Shown one piece after another: positions 38,828 to 46,443 of a DNA stretch of 64,000 bases. Location of the stretch: assembly GCA_035635555.1 (NCBI GenBank), contig DASQAT010000003.1, positions 53,927-117,926 on the forward strand. The letters are read 5' to 3'. The notes under the pieces were generated by a model, which worked only from the letters and a program-made list of their open reading frames with translations, was not told where the DNA came from and did not search any database. Positions within the stretch are counted from its first letter, which is position 1. Each line of letters begins with the position of its first letter. The translations under genes were made by a program, and so were the position numbers. The stretch is from Candidatus Dormiibacterota bacterium (GTDB lineage: Bacteria; Acidobacteriota; Polarisedimenticolia; Gp22-AA2).

Positions 38828-38856
38828 TTGACAGGAGCGTCCCGGAAGCGTAGATA
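38828..38856 (+). promoter_or_regulatory. Promoter of the riboswitch-potassium transporter unit
   Basis: TTGACA (38828-38833), a 17-base spacer and TAGATA (38851-38856) predict a start near 38863, exactly at the 5' side of the riboswitch. Confidence 0.7.
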
Positions 38857-38861
38857 ACGAG

Positions 38862-38985
38862 CCCCGTAGCCGAATCCTCCCTCCCGGGAGGAGCGGGGGA
38901 CCCAGGATAGAGGGGCGGAGCGCGCGAGCGCCGGGGACCTTCACCCTCGAGCCCGTCAGCTAACCTCGCAGGCTTGGTGAGGGAG
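38862..38985 (+). promoter_or_regulatory. c-di-AMP riboswitch (ydaO-yuaA class)
   Basis: The leader holds the class's conserved blocks in order: GCCGAATCC (38869-38877), a GC hairpin (CTCCC/GGGAG), GCGGGGGACCCA (38893-38904), GGGGCG (38912-38917) and GCCCGTCAGCTAACCTCG (38951-38968). These riboswitches sense cyclic di-AMP and usually switch off potassium-uptake and cell-wall genes when it is abundant. The gene behind it is a KimA-like transporter, a known target type. No intrinsic terminator is visible between aptamer and ATG, so control may act on translation near GGAGG at 39010-39014. The ends are estimated. Confidence 0.88.
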
Positions 38986-39019
38986 GCGCCAGCGGACCGC
39001 GCCCCCCGCGGAGGCCTGG

Positions 39020-41119
39020 ATGGCCAAGGAACCTCGGATACCGATCGATCCGTTCGAGCAGCCCTCCCCGGTCGGGCGCCTGTGGCGCAGGCTGTTCGGT
39101 GCGCCCCGCGACGTCCAGGACCCGAGCATCTTCCACAAGATCTCCCTGATGGCCTTCCTGGCCTGGATCGGCCTGGGGGCGGACGGCCTGTCCTCCTCCG
39201 CCTACGGTCCCGCGGAGGCGTTCAAGAACCTGCTGGTGAGAAACCCCTCGACCGGAGCGCTGGAAGGCCAGTGGTACCTGGCGATCTTCCTGGCGCTGGC
39301 GACGGTCATCACCGTGTTCGTGATCTCGTACGCCTACAGCCGCGTCATCGAGCAGTTCCCGCACGGCGGGGGCGGTTACGTGGTGGCCACCAAGCTGCTC
39401 GGTCCGCGGGCCGGTGTGGTGTCGGGGTGCGCCCTCCTGGTCGATTACGTCCTGACGATCACCGTGTCGGTCGCGGCCGGCGGGGACGCGATCTTCGACC
39501 TGCTCCCGCGCGCGCTGCGCGCCAATTTCGATCTGAAGATCGTCTGCGAGCTCGTCGTGCTGGCGGCGCTCCTGATCATGAACCTGCGCGGCGTGAAGGA
39601 ATCGGTCGAAGCGGTGATGCCGGTCTTTCTGGTGTTCGTGGTCACCCACCTGATCCTGATCCTCCTGGGGATCGGCAGCCACCTCGGACGGGTCCCGGAG
39701 GTCGTGGGGCAGGTGTCCGATGGGCTGGGCGCGGGCTGGCGCACGTTCGGGATCTGGGGTCTCCTGGCGATCTTCATCCGGGCCTTCGCGCTCGGCGGCG
39801 GCACCTTCACGGGGATCGAGGCGGTGTCGAACGGAATCGCCATCATGCGCGAGCCGAAGGTGGCGACCGGGCGCCGGACGATGCTCTACATGGCGACCTC
39901 GCTGGCCTTCACCGCCGGCGGCATCCTGGTCTGCTACCTGCTGTTCGACGTGCAGGGCTTCTTCTCCCTGCCGGCGGCCGAGCAGGTCGGCAAGACGCTC
40001 AACGGTGTCCTGGCGGAGCGGTTCGCGGCCGGATGGATGCCCGGCGGCCTTCCCCTCGGCTGGATCTTCGTCAAGCTGACCATCGCGTCGGAGGCCGCCC
40101 TGCTGTTCGTCGCGGCCCAGACCGGCTTCATCGACGGGCCGCGCGTCATGTCCAACATGGCCGTCGACTCCTGGCTCCCCCACCGCTTCGCCTCGTTGTC
40201 GGACCGGCTGACGACCAAGGACGGTGTTCTCCTGATGGGCTTTTCGGCGATGGCGCTCCTGCTCCTGACGCGCGGGAGCGTCGATGTCCTCGTCGTGATG
40301 TACTCGGTCAACGTCTTCGCGACCTTCTCGCTCACCGAGATGGGGATGTGCCGTTTCTGGTTCAGCGGGCGGCGCGAGCAGGAGAACTGGGTCCGTCACA
40401 TCTCGGTCCACGTTCTCGGCCTCGTGCTCTGCCTGACGATCCTCTCCATCATGGTCGTCGAGAAATTCGGGGAGGGGGCGTGGAAGACGCTTGTGATCAC
40501 CTGCGTCCTTGTCGTGGGGTGCGTCTGGGTCCGGGCGCACTACCGGTCGGTCGAGGGCCAGGTCCGCCTGCTCGATCGCGATCTGCTCGATCTCCCGCCC
40601 GCCGACCGCCCCGGCGGCGAGCCCGATCCGTCCAAGCCGACGGCCGTCCTCCTGGTGAGGGATTTCGGCGGCGTCGGGATCCACCTGCTCCTGCTGGTTC
40701 AGAAGATGTTCCCGGGCTTTTTCAAGAACGTCATCTTCGTGTCGGTCGCCGTGATCGATTCGGGTCATTTCAAGGGGAAGGAGGAGATCAGCGCGCTGCG
40801 CGACCAGGTAGAGGAGTCGCTCGCGAAATATGTCGAGCTGGCGCGCCGGATCGGCTGGAACGCCGCCTCGGCCACCACCGTGACGACCGACCCGGTCGAC
40901 GGCATCTATCGCGTCTGCGTCAACCTGGCGAAGAAGTACCGGCGGGTCATGTTCTTCGGCGGCAAGCTGATCTGGAAGCGGGAGAGCTGGTGGCAGCGCA
41001 TCCTGCACAACGAGACGGCCTACCAGGTCCAGAGGCGCCTGCAGTGGAAGGGGCTGGCGATGACGGTCCTGCCGCTGCGCACGGGAGACGAGGCGCCGGG
41101 CGCCGAGGTCCCGTCCTAG
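39020..41119 (+). CDS. KimA-like APC-family potassium transporter
   Basis: The 699-residue protein has about twelve membrane segments (50-490) and a cytoplasmic C-terminal domain. Typical APC features are SLMAFLAWIGLGADGLSSSAYGPAEAF, the long PHGGGGYVVATKLLG segment and GGGTFTGIEAVSNG. The C-terminal part (DLLDLPP... to the end) looks like a universal-stress-like fold. B. subtilis KimA (YdaO) has the same layout and the same riboswitch and imports potassium with protons. GGAGG lies five bases before the ATG. Substrate is inferred from family and riboswitch. Confidence 0.88.
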   Translation: MAKEPRIPIDPFEQPSPVGRLWRRLFGAPRDVQDPSIFHKISLMAFLAWIGLGADGLSSSAYGPAEAFKNLLVRNPSTGALEGQWYLAIFLALATVITVFVISYAYSRVIEQFPHGGGGYVVATKLLGPRAGVVSGCALLVDYVLTITVSVAAGGDAIFDLLPRALRANFDLKIVCELVVLAALLIMNLRGVKESVEAVMPVFLVFVVTHLILILLGIGSHLGRVPEVVGQVSDGLGAGWRTFGIWGLLAIFIRAFALGGGTFTGIEAVSNGIAIMREPKVATGRRTMLYMATSLAFTAGGILVCYLLFDVQGFFSLPAAEQVGKTLNGVLAERFAAGWMPGGLPLGWIFVKLTIASEAALLFVAAQTGFIDGPRVMSNMAVDSWLPHRFASLSDRLTTKDGVLLMGFSAMALLLLTRGSVDVLVVMYSVNVFATFSLTEMGMCRFWFSGRREQENWVRHISVHVLGLVLCLTILSIMVVEKFGEGAWKTLVITCVLVVGCVWVRAHYRSVEGQVRLLDRDLLDLPPADRPGGEPDPSKPTAVLLVRDFGGVGIHLLLLVQKMFPGFFKNVIFVSVAVIDSGHFKGKEEISALRDQVEESLAKYVELARRIGWNAASATTVTTDPVDGIYRVCVNLAKKYRRVMFFGGKLIWKRESWWQRILHNETAYQVQRRLQWKGLAMTVLPLRTGDEAPGAEVPS

Positions 41120-41134
41120 GAAAAAGGCCGCGGC

Positions 41135-41746
41135 TCAGCGTCCGCCGATCACCCCGGAGATGGACTTGGCCGGGAGCATCAGAAAGTCCTCGGTGATGGT
41201 GATGCCGATCCGCGCGGCGTCGAGGAGCGCGTGCAGCGGCTTCTGGCTCTCGAGCGACCAGTCCCCGTAGCCGGGGGCGTAACGTTTGGTGGCCGTGAGC
41301 CCTTCCTCGGCCAGGAGGCTTGCGGCCACGGTCTCCACCTCGAGGCCGAGCGCGATGGCGGCGCTGCTGGCGAACGCGTCGGCCAGGAGACCGCGGGTCA
41401 TCTGCCCTTCCTGCATGAGACCCTGGCACCAGGTCTCGACCTCGGCGCCGATGGTGGCCGCGAACAGGACCGCCCTGCGGCAGCCGCGCAGGCGCTCGTG
41501 CAGCGACCGGCTGGCCGCGCGCAATGCTCCGCCGACGAGGCTGACGTCCGGCTCCCGGGTTTCCGTGTCGAACACGCCGTAGATGGCCCGCGGCCTGAGG
41601 AGGGCGCGCCCCGCCTCCATGATTTCGTCGATGAGGCGCGCCGTCCGCTCCGGGACCTGCGCCGGCCGGCGGTAGCCGAGACGCAGAAGGACCATCGGGC
41701 GGGAGACTTCCACGGGCAGCGGATCGGACACGCGGATCTGGGACAT
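41135..41746 (-). CDS. Stand-alone MetH-type reactivation domain protein
   Basis: The 203-residue protein corresponds to the AdoMet-binding reactivation domain of cobalamin-dependent methionine synthase alone. The signature RYAPGYGDWSLESQKPLHALLDA (split here around residue 165) and the end ITEDFLMLPAKSISGVIG are diagnostic. In MetH this domain remethylates cob(II)alamin with AdoMet and a flavodoxin electron. Separate proteins of this kind are known, for example TM0269 of Thermotoga. It is last in an operon with an MttB homologue and a homocysteine methyltransferase, so it probably repairs oxidised corrinoid for that system. Confidence 0.88.
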   Translation of the reverse strand: MSQIRVSDPLPVEVSRPMVLLRLGYRRPAQVPERTARLIDEIMEAGRALLRPRAIYGVFDTETREPDVSLVGGALRAASRSLHERLRGCRRAVLFAATIGAEVETWCQGLMQEGQMTRGLLADAFASSAAIALGLEVETVAASLLAEEGLTATKRYAPGYGDWSLESQKPLHALLDAARIGITITEDFLMLPAKSISGVIGGR

Positions 41747-41777
41747 GGCCGAGGGTCTCGCGGGGGGCCGGTGATGG

Positions 41778-43244
41778 TCAGCCGGCCAGGGCCGGCAGCG
41801 TCTCCATGCCGAACTCCCGCGCCTCGCGCAGGACCACCGCGTCGAGCGCGCGCACCGTCTCCTCCGGCAGGCGGAACGGCTCTTTCGCGAGCAGGTCCTT
41901 CACGACGGCGCCGGCGCGCTCGTAGTCGGTAGGCCCGCCGCCCCCCTGCCGGGCCGAGGCGCGGTCGACGACCTTGCCGGGCATGTAGCACTCCTCGCGG
42001 AACAGCTTCAGCGTCGTCGGATGGCCGAGGAAGTGCCCCTGCTTCACCGCCTCCGGGAGAAAGTCGAGGGCCATCTTCTCGTGACGATGACGGATCCCGT
42101 CGATCATCCGGTAGGCCATGCCGCACAGCTCGTTGTCGATCACGAGCTTCTCGAGGCTCTGGCAGGTGATGAAGTCGAGGATGCCGACGCCCGAGACGAT
42201 GTTCACTCCGGCGAGGGCGGCCAGGATGACGCCCGTGCCGGTCTCGTACCCCGCCTGCGCGTCCACCCGCTTCGAGTCGGACAGACCCATGTAGGAATGG
42301 ATCGGGAACCCGAACCGCTTGCCGATCTGCGCGTAGGCGCAGTCGATCATGTAGGTCTCGAGACATCCGAACGGCGTCTGCCCGGCGCGCATGTCCATGA
42401 GGCACGGCGCCCCGCCGTACACCACCGGCGCCCCCGCGCGCACCGCCTGCGCCAGCGCGATGCCGGCGAGGTTCTCGGCCGTGTGCACGACCAGCGTCCC
42501 GGACAGGGTGACCGGGCCGGTCGCCCCGGTCAGCGGCACGGAGATGATCTCGGACGGCAGGTTGTAACGGGCGCACTGCATGATGCTCTCGGAGGTCAGG
42601 ACGCTCCAGCGCAGCGGGGAGGACGGGCAGGCGTCGAAGATCGCCATCGGCTTCTCGCTCGCCGCCTTTTCGGAGCCGCGCACGATCGTCATGAGCTCGA
42701 GCATGGCCGGGAACGACTCTTCGCGGAACAGGCCGGTGATCAGGGGCTTGTTGCAGTTCTGCACCAGCAGATAGAGGCGGAAGAAGTCGGACACCTCGTT
42801 CGGCACGTCGTGCGGGACCAGGGACGTCGAGGCGGCGCGGATGTTGCCGAGCTGGTGCACGAGACGCGCCAGCCGCACGAAGTCGGACGAGGTGGAGGCG
42901 TGCGTCGTCCCGTCGGCCTCCAGCATCTTGATGGCCGCGGAGCCCGGGTCGTAGGTGACGTTGTCGCCACCGACCTCGATCGACGCGTCCCCGGTGATGT
43001 TCCAGATCCTGAAGCTCTTCGGCGCCGTCTTGATCGCCTTCTCGATGAAGTCGCGGCTCAGGTAGGCGCGCTCGTTCGCAGCGTCGATGCGCTGACCGTG
43101 CTCCCCGAGCAGGGCCAGCGCCTTCGGGTGCTCGAACTGCAGACCGATCTCGCTCAGGACCTCGAACGCCTCGTCGATGATGCGGTCGATGAACTCCTCG
43201 GATAGCATCTGGACCCGTGGCCGGAAGGTGGACAGGAGACTCAC
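41778..43244 (-). CDS. MttB-superfamily methyltransferase, non-pyrrolysine type
   Basis: The 488-residue TIM-barrel protein belongs to the trimethylamine methyltransferase (MttB) superfamily; GDNVTYDPGSAAIKMLE, SVPLTGATGPVTLSGTLVVHTAENLAG, GAPCLMDMRAGQTPFG and EETGTGV-like YETGTGVILA are typical. There is no in-frame TAG, so pyrrolysine is absent, as in the glycine betaine, proline betaine and carnitine demethylases (MtgB, MtpB, MtcB). It likely moves a methyl group from a quaternary amine to a corrinoid protein. The GTG start overlaps the stop of the homocysteine methyltransferase gene and has GGAGAGGGG upstream. Confidence 0.9.
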   Translation of the reverse strand: MSLLSTFRPRVQMLSEEFIDRIIDEAFEVLSEIGLQFEHPKALALLGEHGQRIDAANERAYLSRDFIEKAIKTAPKSFRIWNITGDASIEVGGDNVTYDPGSAAIKMLEADGTTHASTSSDFVRLARLVHQLGNIRAASTSLVPHDVPNEVSDFFRLYLLVQNCNKPLITGLFREESFPAMLELMTIVRGSEKAASEKPMAIFDACPSSPLRWSVLTSESIMQCARYNLPSEIISVPLTGATGPVTLSGTLVVHTAENLAGIALAQAVRAGAPVVYGGAPCLMDMRAGQTPFGCLETYMIDCAYAQIGKRFGFPIHSYMGLSDSKRVDAQAGYETGTGVILAALAGVNIVSGVGILDFITCQSLEKLVIDNELCGMAYRMIDGIRHRHEKMALDFLPEAVKQGHFLGHPTTLKLFREECYMPGKVVDRASARQGGGGPTDYERAGAVVKDLLAKEPFRLPEETVRALDAVVLREAREFGMETLPALAG

Positions 43245-44164
43245 GGCGCCCCCTCTCCGCTGACGGCGCCCCGGGCGGGCGGCTCGAGCGCCCGCCGCAC
43301 GCCGGCGATGAACTCCGGCGTCGTGCCGCAGCAGCCCCCGAAGATGTTCACCCCCAGCCCGGCGATCGTCCTGGCATCGGTCACGAACTCCTCGACCGTC
43401 TGCTTGTAGACCATGGTCTCCTTCTCGAGCATCGGCTTGCCCCGGTTCGGCTGCACGATCACCGGGAGATCGGTGTTGTCCCGCAGGATGCGGGCCAGCT
43501 CGATGAACACCGGGCTGCCGTGCGAACAGTTGCTGCCGACGATGTCGGCGCCGTTGTCCTTGAGGACCGCAAGACAGTGGGGCACGGTCTCCCCCATCAG
43601 CGTGTAGAAGCCGCGCGGGTTCTTGTCGAACGTCATGCAGACCGACACCGGCAGGTCGGAGATCTTGCGGCTCGCCCGCAGGGCGCACAGCGCCTCCTCG
43701 AGCGAGTACATCGTCTCGATCGAGATGAGATCGACGCCCCCCTCCACGAGCCCCTGGATCTGCGCCTCGAAGGAGGCGTCGAACTCCTCTCTCGTGTACT
43801 CCCCCATCGGCTTCATGAACTTGCCGATCGGTCCGACGTCGCCGGCGGCGTAGCACCCCTCGGGGCAGACCGCCCGCAGCCTCTTCGCCGCCAGGGAGTT
43901 GGCCTCGTAGGTGCGGTCCTGCAGGTCGCGCTCCGACAGCTTGATCGGGGTGCCGCCGAAGGTGTTGGTCTGCACCACGTCCGACCCCGCGTCGTAGTAG
44001 GCGCGGTACACCGATTCGACCGTCTCCGGTTTCTCCCAGTTCCACACCTCCGGTGACTCGCCGTCGAGAAGCCCCGCCGCGAACAGCATCGTCCCCATGC
44101 CGCCGTCGTAAAGCACCAGGCGTTCCTTCACCCGCTTGCGGAAATCCGGCTTCATCCTCTCCAT
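43241..44164 (-). CDS. Homocysteine S-methyltransferase domain protein (MetH N-module)
   Basis: The 307-residue protein is a stand-alone homocysteine-binding barrel like the first module of MetH. It has YDGGMGTMLFAAGL, NTFGGTPIKL, and the zinc cysteines in GSNCSHGSP and GGCCGTTPE. It transfers a methyl group to homocysteine to form methionine, from a corrinoid protein, S-methylmethionine or a similar donor. ATG 44164 (MERMKPDF) or 44155 could start it; neither has a clean ribosome site. A TACAAT (44205-44200, minus) suggests a short leader. First gene of the corrinoid operon. Confidence 0.9.
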   Translation of the reverse strand: MERMKPDFRKRVKERLVLYDGGMGTMLFAAGLLDGESPEVWNWEKPETVESVYRAYYDAGSDVVQTNTFGGTPIKLSERDLQDRTYEANSLAAKRLRAVCPEGCYAAGDVGPIGKFMKPMGEYTREEFDASFEAQIQGLVEGGVDLISIETMYSLEEALCALRASRKISDLPVSVCMTFDKNPRGFYTLMGETVPHCLAVLKDNGADIVGSNCSHGSPVFIELARILRDNTDLPVIVQPNRGKPMLEKETMVYKQTVEEFVTDARTIAGLGVNIFGGCCGTTPEFIAGVRRALEPPARGAVSGEGAP

Positions 44165-44248
44165 CCCGACATGTGAAACATCGTGGGCGCCGAGCGGATA
44201 TTGTAGCGCAGCCCGCGCCGCGCCGTGAAGCGCTCTGTCCGTCACCGC

Positions 44249-45220
44249 TTACTCCACGGCCGCTTCCGGCTGGGACGGAAGGGGCGCGTCCACCGGTCCG
44301 ACGCGCTCGAACTCCTCCGACGTCGAGGCCAGGACGAACGCCGCTCCGATGATGAGCGCGGCGCCGGCCCACTGCGCCCCGCGCAGCCTCTCGCCGAGGA
44401 CGATCGCCGCCAGGAGGATCGTGCCGATCGGCTCGAAGGTGCTGAGGACGGAGGCGGCCTGCGGCCCGACCCTCTTCAGCCCGGCCACGAACAGGACGAA
44501 GCCGAAGACGGTCGCCGACAGGACGATTCCGAGCACGCTACCCCAGGCCGCGGCACCGCGCGGCACCAGAAAACCGCCGCCCCGGATCAGGGTCGCGGCG
44601 GTGAACGCGAGGGCCGCGCCCGTGATGATGTACGCCCCCGAGACCGCTCCGGGAATTCCGGGTGTCAGGCGATGCATCCAGATCAGGAAGGCGGCGTACC
44701 AGAACCCCGAGAGGGTCGCGAGGAGGGCGCCGCGCGCGTCCACCGCTGCGTCGATCGGCCCCGCGCACAGCCAGGTTCCGAGAAGCGCCAGCGCGATGGC
44801 CAGAAGACGCGAGCTCCTCGGGCGGCGGCGCGTGATCCCCCACAGCATCAGGGCCAGGAAGGCCGGGCAGGTGTAGAGGAGCACTTCCGTCAGGCTCGCA
44901 GGGATGCGCTGCAGGGCCATGAAGAAGAGCACAGATTGTCCCGAGAAGCCCAGGACGCCCCAGGCGATCAATCCCGCCACCCGCGTCCGCGGCACCCGTA
45001 CGAGCGCCCGCCGGCACGAAGCCGTCAGCAGGACCCAGACCCACAGAATGACCGCCCCCAGCGCGAATCGCGTGGCGAGGAGCGGCAGCAGCGGCAGACC
45101 CAGCGCGAGGGCGAGCTTGCCGAAGATGGAGAGCATCGAGTAGCAGAACGCCGAGGCGATCACCAGAGCCATACCGTAGAGTCCCGGTGGCCGGGAGCGG
45201 CTCTCATCGATGGAGGTCAC
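44249..45220 (-). CDS. EamA/DMT-family transporter
   Basis: The 323-residue protein has ten predicted membrane segments in two EamA repeats (first about 20-150, second about 165-300, with TFEPIGTILLAAIVLGERL). Drug/metabolite transporters of this type export amino acids, nucleobases or other metabolites; the substrate is unknown. The GTG start is six bases after TATAAT (45232-45227), so the mRNA is predicted to be leaderless. It is divergent from the FIST gene with 38 bases between the starts. Confidence 0.88.
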   Translation of the reverse strand: MTSIDESRSRPPGLYGMALVIASAFCYSMLSIFGKLALALGLPLLPLLATRFALGAVILWVWVLLTASCRRALVRVPRTRVAGLIAWGVLGFSGQSVLFFMALQRIPASLTEVLLYTCPAFLALMLWGITRRRPRSSRLLAIALALLGTWLCAGPIDAAVDARGALLATLSGFWYAAFLIWMHRLTPGIPGAVSGAYIITGAALAFTAATLIRGGGFLVPRGAAAWGSVLGIVLSATVFGFVLFVAGLKRVGPQAASVLSTFEPIGTILLAAIVLGERLRGAQWAGAALIIGAAFVLASTSEEFERVGPVDAPLPSQPEAAVE

Positions 45221-45226
45221 GGCCGC

Positions 45227-45252
45227 ATTATACCGGCCGGGCGTGATAGATT
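45227..45252. promoter_or_regulatory. Paired divergent -10 elements of the EamA and FIST genes
   Basis: TATAAT on minus (45232-45227) lies six bases before the EamA GTG. TAGATT on plus (45247-45252) lies six bases before the FIST GTG. The whole gap is 38 bases, so two polymerases could not bind at once. Confidence 0.5.
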
Positions 45253-45258
45253 TTGGCG

Positions 45259-46443
45259 GTGGCGATCGACGCGGGCGTGGGACTGTCGACCGAAGTGCAC
45301 TCCGCCGGGGCGGCGCGCGCCGCCGCCCGCCAGGCGCTCGAGCGCAGCGGCGCCCCGTCCGCCGACTGGGCGGTGGTGTTCATCACGTCGGCGCACCGGC
45401 CGCACTTCGCGGCGATGCTGGCGGAAACCCAGAAAACGCTCGGGACCGATTTCGTGGCCGGCTGCAGCGCCTGGGGGGTGCTGACAGGAACGGAGGAGGT
45501 GGAAGGACGCCCGGCGGTCGCCGTCCTGGCGGTGCGATCCGACGGTCTCACGGCCTCGACCTTTCTCGCCACGCTCGGCGAGGATGAGCCGGAGGGTGCC
45601 GCCCGCGAAATCGCCCGGCAGGTGAAGGCTCCACGCGACGGCCTCCTCGTCCTTCTGCCCGACACGTCCGCGACGCGGCCCGACCACCTGCTGCACGAGA
45701 TCGGCCGCCTCCTCCCGGGGTGCGAAGCCGTCGGAGCCGCATCCTCCGGCGACCCGGCGGTCGCCGGCACGTTTCAGTTCTACGGTCGAAACGTGGCCAG
45801 CAAGGCGCTGACGGGGCTGTACCTCGCGGGCGACCTGCGCCGCAGCATCGGGATCACGCAGGGATGCCAGCCGCTCGGCCCGCCCGCACGGATCACCGCC
45901 GGCGACGGCAACGTCATTCTCGAGTTGGACGGACGTCCGGCGCTCGAGGTGCTGCGCTCGCGCCTGCCGGGACCTCTGGCGGATTCCCTGGACCGGCTCG
46001 GGGGGCACCTGTCCGTGGGCCTGCCACCCGATCCCCTGCAGGAGGAGATCCTGCCCGGCGAGTACCTGGTGCGGCAGCTGCTGGGGATCGACGAAGGGCG
46101 CGGAGCCCTTGTCGTGGCGGCCACTGTACGCTCCGGCGAGCCGCTCTTTATCGTCCTGCGCGAGGGACAGGCCGCGCGGCAGGACCTGAAGGAGATGCTG
46201 CAGAGGATCGCCCCCTCCACCCGTGGCGCGGCGCGCTTCGGCTTCTACTTCAACTGCGCGGCGCGCGGCTCGTCGCTCTACGGCATGCCCGGGATCGACA
46301 CGGCCTTCATCTCGTCCGCCCTCGGCGACCTGCCGATCATCGGCTTCTTCGGGAACGCCGAGATCGCACCGCTGCGCGGCCTGAACCGGCTGTTCACGTA
46401 CACCGGCGTCCTGGCGCTCATCGGCGAGGGGGCCGCGGGATGA
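45259..46443 (+). CDS. FIST-domain sensory protein
   Basis: The 394-residue protein has an N-terminal FIST domain (about 20-200; VFITSAHRPHFAAMLAETQK, GCSAWGVL) and a C-terminal FIST_C domain (about 215-385; FYFNCAARGSSLYG, PIIGFFGNAEIAP). FIST domains are thought to bind small ligands such as amino acids and occur in signal-transduction proteins. No output domain is attached. GTG 45259 is chosen over TTG 45253 because it sits at the usual distance after a -10. Its stop overlaps the start of a GIY-YIG nuclease gene, so both are made together. Confidence 0.85.
   Translation: MAIDAGVGLSTEVHSAGAARAAARQALERSGAPSADWAVVFITSAHRPHFAAMLAETQKTLGTDFVAGCSAWGVLTGTEEVEGRPAVAVLAVRSDGLTASTFLATLGEDEPEGAAREIARQVKAPRDGLLVLLPDTSATRPDHLLHEIGRLLPGCEAVGAASSGDPAVAGTFQFYGRNVASKALTGLYLAGDLRRSIGITQGCQPLGPPARITAGDGNVILELDGRPALEVLRSRLPGPLADSLDRLGGHLSVGLPPDPLQEEILPGEYLVRQLLGIDEGRGALVVAATVRSGEPLFIVLREGQAARQDLKEMLQRIAPSTRGAARFGFYFNCAARGSSLYGMPGIDTAFISSALGDLPIIGFFGNAEIAPLRGLNRLFTYTGVLALIGEGAAG

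Noticed and set aside
42580..42774. Possible pyrrolysine readthrough in the MttB homologue
   Set aside because: The MttB frame has no in-frame TAG and is full length; it belongs to the non-pyrrolysine branch.
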